A DNA stretch of 64,000 bases from contig NC_015578.1 in the NCBI RefSeq assembly GCF_000214375.1, positions 1,550,001-1,614,000 of the forward strand, written 5' to 3'. Positions 31,690-40,343 of the stretch are shown in pieces. Position numbers and translations under genes: made by a program. The stretch comes from Treponema primitia ZAS-2. GTDB lineage: Bacteria > Spirochaetota > Spirochaetia > Treponematales > Breznakiellaceae. Position 1 is the first letter of the stretch. Each line of letters starts with the position of its first letter. The notes below the pieces were generated by a model. It was not told the DNA's origin. It searched no databases and saw only the letters and a program-made list of their open reading frames with translations.

Positions 31690-32823
31690 ATGAAGGTTGG
31701 TATCGATACCTTTGCCTGCAATGTTGGGGCATCCGGTGTCGGTGTATATATTTCCCAATTGTTGAAACGAATCCCCCCATCGGGGGACCGGTATGAACTT
31801 TTTGGATGGGATTTTGACCGTTTTGCCTACAACGAAACTGCCCCGAACCTGGAATTTATCTCCAGATGCCGTTATAGCGGCGATAGCGCCAGCGCCCTTT
31901 GGCATATTTACAGGTACCCCCAATTCGCGGAACACCGCAAATTTGACGCCTGTTTTTTCCCTGCAGCCCACAAACAGCTGCCCCAAAGTTCCCCCTGCCC
32001 ATCCGTGGGGGTGGTGCATGATATGGCAGCCTACTGGGGCAAACGGGGGGTTCGGGAACATTTGGGAGTGGTAATCCGCATGGGCCTCCCCCGGGCGCTG
32101 CGCCAGTTGGACCGTATTATCGCGGTGAGCCAGTGGGTCAAGCAGGAACTGGTGGAGCGTATGGGTATCAGGGAATCCCAGATCGATGTGGTGCCCAACG
32201 GCATTGACAGCTCGGTTTTCTACCCACGGCCCCAGAACGAGGAAAGTGTCATTTTGATACAGCCCTTCAGCTTCCGCCGCCCCTATATACTCAACGTGTC
32301 CCGGCTGGACCATCCGGTTAAAAACCATGTCCGGCTCATCCAGGCCTTTGGTATCTTTAAGGAACGGACCCGGTTCCCCCACCGCCTTGTCCTGGCCGGC
32401 TCGGATAGCCACCGTGCGGATGTGATCAAAAACGCCGCTTCTATCAGTAAATTCCGGAACGACATCTTCTTTACCGGCCATTTTCCGGCAAAAAATCTCC
32501 CGGAACTCTACGCCGGCGCAGATATGGTGGTAGTTCCCTCGCTGTACGAAGGGGGCGGTATGGGGGTTCTGGAAGCCATGGCTTCTGGGGTTCCCGTTGC
32601 CTGTTCCCGCTCCGCCGCCCTTCCCGAAATAGCGGAACACGCGGCCCTGTACTTTGACCCCCTCAGGCCCGAAGACATGGCGGATCGCATGGTTACCATG
32701 TCCACCAACCGGGAAACCTATCTGGAATGCCGTAGAGAGGGCCTTAAACGGGTAGAGTCCTTTTCCTGGGATCGCTGCACAGAGCAGACCCTGCGGATTA
32801 TTCGGGAGACTTCAGGGCTTTAA
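31690..32823 (+). CDS. Glycosyltransferase, GT4 type
   Basis: A 377-residue GT-B-fold transferase. The N-terminal acceptor domain opens MKVGIDTFACNVGASGVGVY (Gly loop). The C-terminal nucleotide-sugar domain has NVSRLDHPVKNHVRLIQAF, RLVLAGSDS and the GT4 signature VVVPSLYEGGGMGVLEAMASG with the E-x7-E pair, then PEIAEHAALYFDP. The sugar donor and acceptor cannot be read from the sequence. It stands alone, divergent from nrdR and convergent with lon, with GAGGTATATATA before the ATG. Confidence 0.87.
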   Translation: MKVGIDTFACNVGASGVGVYISQLLKRIPPSGDRYELFGWDFDRFAYNETAPNLEFISRCRYSGDSASALWHIYRYPQFAEHRKFDACFFPAAHKQLPQSSPCPSVGVVHDMAAYWGKRGVREHLGVVIRMGLPRALRQLDRIIAVSQWVKQELVERMGIRESQIDVVPNGIDSSVFYPRPQNEESVILIQPFSFRRPYILNVSRLDHPVKNHVRLIQAFGIFKERTRFPHRLVLAGSDSHRADVIKNAASISKFRNDIFFTGHFPAKNLPELYAGADMVVVPSLYEGGGMGVLEAMASGVPVACSRSAALPEIAEHAALYFDPLRPEDMADRMVTMSTNRETYLECRREGLKRVESFSWDRCTEQTLRIIRETSGL

Positions 32824-32826
32824 GGA

Positions 32827-35316
32827 TCAGGGGAGTTTTTTAATATCAGTAAACAGAATGGCAAAAGCCTCATCCGCAGTTTCCACAAAGTCTACTTTCA
32901 GGGAGTCCCGGACTTCCTTATCCAGCTCCTCCCAGTTGTCACGGTTTTCTGTGGGCAGCAGAACCCGCTCCATGCCGTTACGGATAGCGGCCAGCAGTTT
33001 TTCTTTGAGCCCCCCGATGGGGAGTATGCGGCCTGTGAGGGTGAGTTCACCGGTCATGGCAACTGCGCTCTTCGGGGGGACTGCGCAGAGGGTTGACAGT
33101 AATGATGCTGCCAGGGTGATACCCGCCGAGGGGCCGTCCTTGGGGATGGCCCCTTCCGGGACATGGACGTGGAAATCCGCTTTTCCTATATCGACCTTGA
33201 AATTGTAGCGGCCCTGGGCGCTGCGCAGATAGGACAGGGCGATCCGGGCGCTTTCTTTCATCACGTCCCCCAGGTTGCCTGTGATGATCAGGTCACCCTT
33301 GCCCTCATAGCTGATGGTTTCCACGGGCAGCATGGCGCCCCCGGTTTCGGTCCAGGCCAGGCCGTAGGAAACACCGATTCTGGCTTCTTTAAAAACTACA
33401 TCGTTTTTATACTTCCGCCGGCCCAGGAGTTTTTCTAAATCCGCGGGGCGCACAGTTTTTCTAAAGGATGTAATGGGCTTTCCATCGGTCTTTCCGTATC
33501 CCTTTTCCACCGCATACCGGGCGATACGGCGTATACAATGGGCTATCTCCCGTTCAAGGCTCCGCACCCCGGACTCCATGGTCCAGTGCCGTATGAGTTC
33601 CAGTATGGCCTCATCCTTAAACTGTATTTTAGCCTCAGCAAGACTGTTCTCTGTCAGTTCCTTGGGTACCAGAAACTGTTTTGCGATGGCCAGCTTTTCC
33701 ATTTCCCCGTAACCGGGCACTTCGATGATCTCCATTCGGTCCAGAAGCGCATAGGGGATGGTGTGCAGGGAATTGGCGGTGGCAATAAACAGGACCCTGG
33801 AAAGATCGTAGGGCACTTCCATGTAGTGATCCGTAAAGCTGGAATTCTGTTCCGGATCAAGCACCTCAAGCAAGGCCGATGCGGGGTCCCCCCGGAAGTC
33901 GCTGGAGAGTTTGTCGATTTCGTCAAGCAGGAACACTGGGTTTACGGTGCCCGCTTTCCGCATGGACTGGATGATCTTCCCCGGCAGGGCCCCCACATAG
34001 GTTTTCCGGTGCCCCCGGATCTCCGCCTCATCCCGGACGCCCCCCAGGGAAATCCGCACAAAGCTGCGGCCCAGGGCCCGGGCTACGGATTTGCCCAGGC
34101 TGGTTTTTCCCGTTCCCGGGGGCCCCACAAAGCAGAGTATGGGCCCCTTAATCCGCTCATTAACCCCGCTGAGCAGTTCCGGTGTTTCCGCTGCCCGTTT
34201 TTCCCCCAGTAAAACTAACTGGCGGACCGCGATAAATTCCAGGATCCGTTCCTTGGCCTTCTTCATGTCGAAGTGATCTTCGTTGAGGATACGCTCCGCT
34301 TCTCCCAGGTCCCCGGAATCAATGGTGGCGTCGCTCCAGGGGAGGTCCCCTATCCATTCCAGGTAGCCTCGCAGAACCCCTGCTTCGGGGGAAAGGGCCT
34401 GTAGTTTTTTGAGCCGCGCAATTTCTTTGCGGGCCTTTAACAGTACTTCGTCCCCGGGGTTTTTTTCCAGAATCACCCGTTCCAGTTCGGCAAATTCATC
34501 CTCCCCGCCGTCCTTTCCCAGTTCCTTGTTAATTTCCTTAAGCTGCTCGTAGAGAATATATTCCCGCTGGTTTTTCTCCATACGGTTTTTAACTTTTCCG
34601 CTGATATTTTTCTGGATACCGTAAATTTCATTCTCTGTTTCAAGGGTTTCCAGAATAGCCTCCAGGCGTTCCGTGATTCCCTCAATCCGCAGTAATTCTA
34701 CCTTTCTATCCGGTTTGATAGCCAGGGCATTGGCGATAAGGTTGCCCATACGTTCCGGGCTTTCGGACTTTTCAACGGAAGTAATGGTTTCGGTGCTTAT
34801 TTTTTTGGAAAATTCCGCATATTGGGCAAAGGACCGCTGTACCGCCCGGGTCAAAGCCTGGATCCCGCTCTCACCCAAATCGGAAGGGTCCCCTCCGCCC
34901 ACGGGCTCCACCATAGCCATGGCATGACCGCCTTTTTTCCGTGTGCCTGTGATGATTCCCCGGTATTCCCCCTGAAGGACCACACGAAAAGTGTGGTCCG
35001 GAAGCTTGATATGCTGTAATACCCGGACCACCGTGCCGGCAGAATAGGTTTCCCCGTCGAATCCCCTGGGGTAGGCGGCCTTGGCTTCCCCTTCGCTCTG
35101 GCCGGAATTTTCCTGCTTCTCAGGCTGGCTTTCTTTGAGGCAGGCGGCAAAGAGGCGGCTGTCCAGTTTTAGCGCCTCTTCCAGGGCAGTAATGCCGGAT
35201 TTGTAAGTTATATAAACAGGCACAATGGTGTGGGGAAATAAAACCAGCTCCCGCATGGGGAGCAGGGGGAATTCTTCGGCAGTGTTTTTTCCTTTCGGTG
35301 GTGAAAGGAATTTCAT
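32827..35316 (-). CDS. lon: ATP-dependent protease Lon
   Basis: An 829-residue quality-control protease. The N-terminal substrate domain (LPMRELVLFPHTIVPVYI) is followed by a coiled coil, an AAA+ module with Walker A GPPGTGKTSLGKS and Walker B FLLDEIDKLS, and the C-terminal Ser-Lys protease: HVHVPEGAIPKDGPSAGITL with the catalytic Ser, and GGLKEKLLAAIRNG with the catalytic Lys. A loop near residues 88-105 (QPEKQENSGQSEGEAK) is an unusual insertion in the N-domain. It lies 7 bases after clpX and closes the tig-clpP-clpX-lon run. It converges on the glycosyltransferase with 3 bases between. Confidence 0.96.
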   Translation of the reverse strand: MKFLSPPKGKNTAEEFPLLPMRELVLFPHTIVPVYITYKSGITALEEALKLDSRLFAACLKESQPEKQENSGQSEGEAKAAYPRGFDGETYSAGTVVRVLQHIKLPDHTFRVVLQGEYRGIITGTRKKGGHAMAMVEPVGGGDPSDLGESGIQALTRAVQRSFAQYAEFSKKISTETITSVEKSESPERMGNLIANALAIKPDRKVELLRIEGITERLEAILETLETENEIYGIQKNISGKVKNRMEKNQREYILYEQLKEINKELGKDGGEDEFAELERVILEKNPGDEVLLKARKEIARLKKLQALSPEAGVLRGYLEWIGDLPWSDATIDSGDLGEAERILNEDHFDMKKAKERILEFIAVRQLVLLGEKRAAETPELLSGVNERIKGPILCFVGPPGTGKTSLGKSVARALGRSFVRISLGGVRDEAEIRGHRKTYVGALPGKIIQSMRKAGTVNPVFLLDEIDKLSSDFRGDPASALLEVLDPEQNSSFTDHYMEVPYDLSRVLFIATANSLHTIPYALLDRMEIIEVPGYGEMEKLAIAKQFLVPKELTENSLAEAKIQFKDEAILELIRHWTMESGVRSLEREIAHCIRRIARYAVEKGYGKTDGKPITSFRKTVRPADLEKLLGRRKYKNDVVFKEARIGVSYGLAWTETGGAMLPVETISYEGKGDLIITGNLGDVMKESARIALSYLRSAQGRYNFKVDIGKADFHVHVPEGAIPKDGPSAGITLAASLLSTLCAVPPKSAVAMTGELTLTGRILPIGGLKEKLLAAIRNGMERVLLPTENRDNWEELDKEVRDSLKVDFVETADEAFAILFTDIKKLP

Positions 35317-35323
35317 GGGATCC

Positions 35324-36577
35324 TCATGCGGATTTCTGAATTATGTGAACTTCAGGGGGTTCGGATTTTTCAACCACATCCTGGGTGATCTCCACCCGTT
35401 TGCTCCCCTCCATTGAAGGAAGTTCAAACATAATATCGGTCATCATTTTTTCTACGATGGCCCGTAATCCCCGGGCGCCGGTTTTCTGTTTGATCGCCGT
35501 ATCCGCAATGGCGTCGATGGCCCCTTCGGTAAATTCCAGCTTAACGTCATCGATAGCCATGGAAGCCTGGTACTGTTTAACAATGGCGTTCCGGGGCTCG
35601 GTGATGATGCGCCTGAGATCCTCCCGTTTCAGTTCTTCCAGGCTCACCGTGATGGGGAGCCGCCCGATAAATTCGGGGATCATGCCGAAGTGGATCAGGT
35701 CATCCGGATGGAGGGCGTCGTACAGTTCCTTGAGGTTCCGGCCGGTCCGTTCTTTCACATCTGCGCCAAAGCCCATGGGATGCTGGACCACCCGCTGCTC
35801 AATGTATTTGTCCAGCCCTACAAAGGCGCCGCCGCAGATGAACAGTATATTTGTGGTATCAATGCGGATCATTTCCTGGTTGGGATGCTTCCTGCCGCCC
35901 TGGGGGGGCACGGATGCTATGGTTCCTTCGATAATTTTGAGCAGCGCCTGCTGCACCCCTTCCCCGGACACATCCCGGGTGATAGAAACGTTCTCGCCCT
36001 TCCGGGCTATCTTGTCGATCTCGTCGATATAGACGATGCCCCGTTCTGCGGAGGCGATATTTCCCCCGGCGCTCTGGATCAGTTTGAGGAGTATGTTCTC
36101 CACATCCTCGCCCACATAGCCCGCCTCGGTAAGGGTGGTGGCGTCCACAATGGCAAAGGGAACCTTGAGTTTCTTCGCCAGGGTTTTTGCCAGCAGGGTT
36201 TTTCCTGTTCCCGTGGGGCCGATCAGGAGGACATTGGATTTTTCAATCTCCACTTCCTCAGGCTCCTTTGACGGGTTGGCTATGCGTTTGTAGTGGTTGT
36301 ACACCGCCACAGACAGGGCCTTTTTGGCAGGCTCCTGGCCTATGATAAAGAGATCCAGGTAGCTCTTGATCTCCTTGGGGGTGGGTATTTCACCGTTAAA
36401 CTGGGTGGAAAGTTCGTGGTCCTCGTCGGTAAGGATCTTTCGGCAAACCTCCACGCACTCGTCGCAGATAAACACATCGTTAGGACCCGCAATCAGGCGC
36501 CGGGCCATATCGGCGCTCTTCCCGCAAAATGAGCAGGATCGCTCATAACTCCCTGAACCGTTACGAAGCCGCGCCAT
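35324..36577 (-). CDS. clpX: ClpX unfoldase
   Basis: A 417-residue AAA+ unfoldase that feeds ClpP. The N-terminal zinc domain has CSFC and CDEC (residues about 16-40). Walker A is [13 protein letters not shown], Walker B is [13 protein letters not shown], and the substrate-loop region and the IGF-type ClpP contact are represented by FIIGQEP and PMGFGAD. The sensor 2 region reads [10 protein letters not shown]. The start overlaps clpP by 17 bases, so the two are translated in tandem and made together. Confidence 0.96.
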   Translation of the reverse strand: MARLRNGSGSYERSCSFCGKSADMARRLIAGPNDVFICDECVEVCRKILTDEDHELSTQFNGEIPTPKEIKSYLDLFIIGQEPAKKALSVAVYNHYKRIANPSKEPEEVEIEKSNVLLIGPTGTGKTLLAKTLAKKLKVPFAIVDATTLTEAGYVGEDVENILLKLIQSAGGNIASAERGIVYIDEIDKIARKGENVSITRDVSGEGVQQALLKIIEGTIASVPPQGGRKHPNQEMIRIDTTNILFICGGAFVGLDKYIEQRVVQHPMGFGADVKERTGRNLKELYDALHPDDLIHFGMIPEFIGRLPITVSLEELKREDLRRIITEPRNAIVKQYQASMAIDDVKLEFTEGAIDAIADTAIKQKTGARGLRAIVEKMMTDIMFELPSMEGSKRVEITQDVVEKSEPPEVHIIQKSA

Positions 36578-37175
36578 TTTTTTCCCTTGTTAAGACCCGG
36601 TCCACAACGCCGTAGCTTACGGCGTCCAGGGCAGGCATGTAAAAATCCCGTTCCATATCAAGGGCAATCTGCCCCTGATCCTTGCCAGTGTGCTTTGCAA
36701 AATACTCTATGGTTAGTTTTTTTAACCGGATAATTTCCTGGGCCTGGATACCGATATCCCGGGCCTGCCCCTGGGCGCCCCCCCAGGGCTGGTGCATCAA
36801 CACCCGTGAAGAGGGAAGCACAAAGCGTTTCCCCGCGGCCCCTGCGGTGAGGATAAGTGCGGCCATGCTGGCGGCCTGGCCCAGGCAGATGGTTTGCACA
36901 TCCGCCTTCACATACTGCATAGTATCGTAGATCGCCAACCCTGCGGTTACCGAACCACCGGGGGAGTTGATATACAGGTTGATGTCCTTGGCAGTATCCT
37001 GGCCGTCCAGGAAGAGGAGCTGGGCTACCACCAGGTCCGCGGTAAGATCGTTGATCTCCCCGTCCAGAAATACTATCCGGTCCTTGAGCAGCCGGGAATA
37101 GATATCGTAGGAACGTTCACCCATGCCGGTCTGTTCGACCACTACGGGGACCAGGTTATTCATATATTCATTCAT
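36561..37175 (-). CDS. clpP: ClpP protease subunit
   Basis: A 204-residue serine protease that forms the tetradecameric ClpP chamber. The catalytic Ser lies in [13 protein letters not shown] and the His in [15 protein letters not shown]; the Asp is in the LDMERDFYM region. Near the N-terminus [15 protein letters not shown] is the usual hydrophobic-pocket strand. The length is normal. The start lies 12 bases after tig and the end overlaps clpX, the common tig-clpP-clpX order. Confidence 0.96.
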   Translation of the reverse strand: MNEYMNNLVPVVVEQTGMGERSYDIYSRLLKDRIVFLDGEINDLTADLVVAQLLFLDGQDTAKDINLYINSPGGSVTAGLAIYDTMQYVKADVQTICLGQAASMAALILTAGAAGKRFVLPSSRVLMHQPWGGAQGQARDIGIQAQEIIRLKKLTIEYFAKHTGKDQGQIALDMERDFYMPALDAVSYGVVDRVLTREKNGAAS

Positions 37176-37187
37176 TGTTTGGTACGC

Positions 37188-38549
37188 CTATTGCTGGACT
37201 ATGTCCGTGTATTTTTCCTGCTTGCCCTTTTTAATGGTATTTTCCGCAAGCATGATATCAAAGAGTTTACGTTCTTTGATCTCTTCTTTCAGGTATTCCT
37301 TCATATTCTCCTGTTCATAGTATTTTTTTATATCCTCCACGCTCGATCCGGTCTCCGCAGACAGATTTACTATTTCTTTTTCAAACTCATCGTCGGAAGC
37401 TTCAAGTTTTTGCTCCTCCATCAATTTTTCTACGATGATCCTTGAGTGGAGGGCCTTGATAACATCGGGCCGCCATTCCTCGATAATTTGTTCATACCCC
37501 TTACCGGATGTTCCCATAATTTTCAGGAGCTCCTCCGCTGAGGTGTTGAAACGCCGGGCCAGGTTCCGCCAACGGGAGTCCAGTTCTATGCGAATCATGG
37601 ATTCGGGGATTTCAACCGGAGTCTCGGCGCTTATTTTTTCCAAAAGATTATTCAGGCTGATATCCCGCAGCCGTTTGTCCAGATTTTTGGTAAGCCGCCC
37701 CCTGATATCCGCCTTAAGGTCATCCAGGGTTTTGAATTTTTCATCCACATCCTGGGCAAGATCGTCATCCAGGGCCGGGAGTATCTTTTTCTTCAGGGCC
37801 GACAGGGTAATTCTGAGCTTGATGGTTTTCCCCGCCAGGTCCTTATCGGTAAAGTCCTCGGCATAGGTTTTGGTGATATCCTTGGATTCTCCCTTCTTCA
37901 TCCCCACCACTTCATCATCGAATTTATAGAGGTTATACCCCGAACCCAGGGTAAAGACAAAATCCTCCCGTTTGGTATCATCCAGGGGCTCCCCAGCTTC
38001 GGAAAGTTCCAGGTAATCCACGGTAACCACGTCGTCCTTGAGCGCCTCTTCGCCATCTTCCTTGTCCTGGACTATGGCGTTCCGGTCTCGGACGGTTTCC
38101 AGTTCCCGGCTGATGTCCTCTTCGCTTACAGAAACATCCGGGGCCTCCACCTCAAGCCCCTTCCAGGTTGCCACGTTTACCGCGGGCATCACGTCGTAGA
38201 CCACAGAAAAACTCAGGTCCGAATCCAGGGCCAGGACAGGCTCTTCCTCGACCTGGGGGGTGGAATAGGGGAGGGGCCTATCCCCCTTGGGGAAGCCTTC
38301 GTCCTCGAAAATGTCGGTGATAGACTTTTCGATAATGCGGCCCAGGGCTTCTTCTTTAAGCCCGGAACCGAATTTCCGTTCCAGTACATCCTTTGGGGCC
38401 TTTCCCTTGCGAAATCCCGGGATTTGCAGGTTTTTACTGTAGCCGGAGAGCAATTCATCGTACTGGGTGCGGACATCCTCTTTTCCGACTGTTACAGTCA
38501 GCTTTACGTTGGAATGTTCAAGCCGGGTAATTTCTTTAGTTATAGCCAC
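37188..38549 (-). CDS. tig: Trigger factor chaperone
   Basis: A 453-residue ribosome-bound chaperone and prolyl isomerase. The N-terminal ribosome-binding domain has the signature GFRKGKAPKDVLERKFG (residues about 44-60; the G-F-R-x-G-K-x-P motif). The FKBP domain is at about 160-250 (VVTVDYLELSEAGEPLDD, FTLGSGYNLYKFDDEVVGMKKGE). The helical arms run to the C-terminus, which ends in charged, low-complexity sequence. It is the first gene of the tig-clpP-clpX-lon run. The first array of tRNA-Gly repeats begins about 70 bases upstream. Confidence 0.94.
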   Translation of the reverse strand: MAITKEITRLEHSNVKLTVTVGKEDVRTQYDELLSGYSKNLQIPGFRKGKAPKDVLERKFGSGLKEEALGRIIEKSITDIFEDEGFPKGDRPLPYSTPQVEEEPVLALDSDLSFSVVYDVMPAVNVATWKGLEVEAPDVSVSEEDISRELETVRDRNAIVQDKEDGEEALKDDVVTVDYLELSEAGEPLDDTKREDFVFTLGSGYNLYKFDDEVVGMKKGESKDITKTYAEDFTDKDLAGKTIKLRITLSALKKKILPALDDDLAQDVDEKFKTLDDLKADIRGRLTKNLDKRLRDISLNNLLEKISAETPVEIPESMIRIELDSRWRNLARRFNTSAEELLKIMGTSGKGYEQIIEEWRPDVIKALHSRIIVEKLMEEQKLEASDDEFEKEIVNLSAETGSSVEDIKKYYEQENMKEYLKEEIKERKLFDIMLAENTIKKGKQEKYTDIVQQ

Positions 38550-38616
38550 TTTAATCCTCTTCCTCTTATTAATATACCATTATTCGGTGAAAAAAAGCAT
38601 TATTTTTTTGTTCTAC

Positions 38617-39042
38617 AGCGGGAAACGGGAGTCGGACCCGCGCCATGCGTCGCTAACGCTCCGCGTGTCGATAGGAATGGATTGAAGGTCCGACTCCCGC
38701 CTCTAAACCGCTCTAAAGCCTTCTAGCGGGAAACGGGAGTCGGACCCGCGCCATGCGTCGCTACGCTCCGCGTGTCGATAGGAATGGATTGAAGGTCCGA
38801 CTCCCGCCTATACCGCTTAAGAACACTTTGAGCGGGAAACGGGAGTCGGACCCGCGCCATGCGTCGCTACGCTCCGCGTGTCGATAGGAATGGATTGAAA
38901 GTCCGACTCCCGCCTCTAAACCGCTTAAAACACTTTGAGCGGGAAACGGGAGTCGGACCCGCGCCATGCGTCGCTACGCTCCGCGTGTCGATAGGAATGG
39001 ATTAAAGGTCCGACTCCCGCCTATACCGCCCTAAAGCTTTCT
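38617..39042. repeat. Four ~107-bp repeats carrying the 3' end of tRNA-Gly
   Basis: Units begin at 38617, 38725, 38831 and 38938, with the intact tRNA-Gly at 39043 in the same register (spacings 108, 106, 107, 105). Read on the minus strand, each unit has GCGGGAGTCGGACC, about 44 bases with ACGCGGAGCG...CGACGCATGG, then the tRNA-Gly T-arm and acceptor 3' strand including the last base. The first segment is the reverse complement of the T-arm. The short protein-like ORFs here (MARVRLPFPA) are repeat artefacts. Confidence 0.9.
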
Positions 39043-39114
39043 AGCGGGAAACGGGAGTCGGACCCGCGACATCGACCTTGGCAAGGTCGCGCTCTACCAC
39101 TGAGCTATTCCCGC
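39043..39114 (-). tRNA. tRNA-Gly (anticodon GCC)
   Basis: 72 bases. Acceptor GCGGGAA pairs with TTCCCGC, with T as discriminator. The D-arm is GCTCAGTGGTAGAGC, the anticodon arm CGACC-TTGCCAA-GGTCG, and the T-arm GCGGG-TCCGACT-CCCGT. CCA is not encoded. An identical gene lies at 47005. Confidence 0.97.
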
Positions 39115-39181
39115 ACAAACTAGGATATAGTTTAATATATTAGGCAAATCAGCGTCAAGTGTGGTTTATAAAGGCGGGCTT

Positions 39182-39201
39182 TACGAGAGAAGGGACTTGA
39201 A
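39182..39201. other. Left attachment site (attL)
   Basis: A 20-bp copy of the tRNA-Leu 3' end, identical to 46318-46337. The bases on either side differ from the right copy. Confidence 0.85.
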
Positions 39202-39572
39202 GGTTTCTCGTATAATTTAAGTCTTTATATTATAAAGAATTAAAGCCACTGAAATTACCTATGTATAAAATAATGTATTTTTTTCCCCCTTTCTCTCAAA
39301 TATTATCTTCTATATTATTGTACTTTCTAAAGGCAAGGACAAGAGGGGGCAGGGGTGGTTATTATGAATAATTTTATATTATTAGTATTCTTAGAGGAAT
39401 AAAATATAATACTAAAAGCCCCTTTTCAGGAGCTCTTAATATAGAAAGTATTATTATTATGAAAAAATTATTTTCTTTCTTTTATATATAGTCCAGTTAG
39501 TCATAAATAAAGTTTATAATTCTTTCTATATCATTGATTATGACAGACTATATCAATAGAGGTATTAAAATT
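39202..39572. other. Gene-free left end of the element
   Basis: About 370 AT-rich bases with no convincing gene. A loose inverted repeat (TATTAGTATT near 39385 facing AATACTAAAAG near 39410) and a GAGAA...TTCTC dyad beside attL are the only structures seen. It probably holds integrase sites and the promoter of the HNH-like gene. Confidence 0.5.
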
Positions 39573-40019
39573 ATGAAAACTATTTATTTCAAAAAGTATA
39601 CAGAAGGGCATCCAGATCAGCTTTCAATCTGGAAAGTTAGACAATCCAGTTATTACAAACAACTTAGAAAGAATATTTTGAGAGAACACCACTATCAATG
39701 TGATATTTGTAGCGATCCTGAATTACTAACAATAAGTCATCAATATCATTCAAAGAATGAAGATGAATACTTAGAAGACTTAGAGGAAAGGAATGTTTCT
39801 GTACTCTGTAGCTTTCATCATCTAAAAATTGACAAGCTCATTCATAGGTATTCAATTCTGTATTCTCTTTCCCCGGCAGAGGAAAGGGAGCTCTATTCAA
39901 TGGTGGTCAATGAATATAGGGCCCTTCTAAGTAAATATGATGATGATTATATAATTGGAGAGCTGAGAGAGCTCATAGTTGAGACATTGGAGTATAACCG
40001 GAGCTTCAAAGTAGCTTAA
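39573..40019 (+). CDS. HNH-like endonuclease protein
   Basis: A 148-residue protein from ATG at 39573, which has an AGAGG site 10 bases upstream; the frame is open to 39534 but without a ribosome site. Residues about 20-85 look like an HNH finger: HHYQCDICSDPELLTISHQYH, then LEDLEERNVSVLCSFHHLKID, with two Cys, a His-bearing middle strand and the closing C-x-x-H-H. HNH proteins nick or cut DNA; in phages they often act with the packaging terminase. The C-terminal half is a helical tail. It is the first gene of the element on the plus strand. It may serve host interference or packaging, but that is inferred. Confidence 0.65.
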   Translation: MKTIYFKKYTEGHPDQLSIWKVRQSSYYKQLRKNILREHHYQCDICSDPELLTISHQYHSKNEDEYLEDLEERNVSVLCSFHHLKIDKLIHRYSILYSLSPAEERELYSMVVNEYRALLSKYDDDYIIGELRELIVETLEYNRSFKVA

Positions 40020-40247
40020 AATCTTCTCGGGGTCATCTTGAGCCCCAGCACTTAATTTAAAGATATGTATCATTTTGACCCACCTAAAATAAAATATATT
40101 TTAAAGCGTTAATATGTATAGGAAAGAAAGTTAGCGTCTTCCAATGACTAACTAAGTATATAGAAACCTTAAAACTAAACTGAAAATGAAGCTTCTTTTA
40201 GTTTTTGGTTTAGTGAAAGGTTTATTTTAATCTAGCCCTATAATTTT

Positions 40248-40311
40248 AGAGTGAGAATTAAATGGTCTTTCCAATAAAGAGAGATTATTAATTCTCACTC
40301 TTTTTTATTGG
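40248..40311 (+). promoter_or_regulatory. Terminator-like hairpin with possible pseudoknot before the helicase-primase gene
   Basis: AGAGTGAGAATTAA (40248-40261) pairs perfectly with TTAATTCTCACTCT (40288-40301), followed by a T-run. CCAATAAA in the loop (40271-40278) is the exact reverse complement of TTTATTGG just after the stem (40304-40311), which gives an H-type pseudoknot. The gene starts 33 bases later. It may control the level of the replication protein. Confidence 0.55.
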
Positions 40312-40343
40312 ACATAAGAGAATTAAAAATTATAGGAGTAACA

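Noticed and set aside
38761-38967. Recurrent small ORFs reading MARVRLPFPA (also at 46552 and 46846)
   Set aside because: They are translations of the repeat units and change length with the repeats. They are not genes.
38617-39042. Possible CRISPR array (regular ~107-bp repeats)
   Set aside because: There are no unique spacers, the units contain tRNA-Gly sequence, and no cas genes are near.
40308-40343. Earlier in-frame start for the helicase-primase
   Set aside because: It lies in the hairpin region and has no ribosome site. The ATG at 40344 has AGGAG, and the Walker A follows at once.
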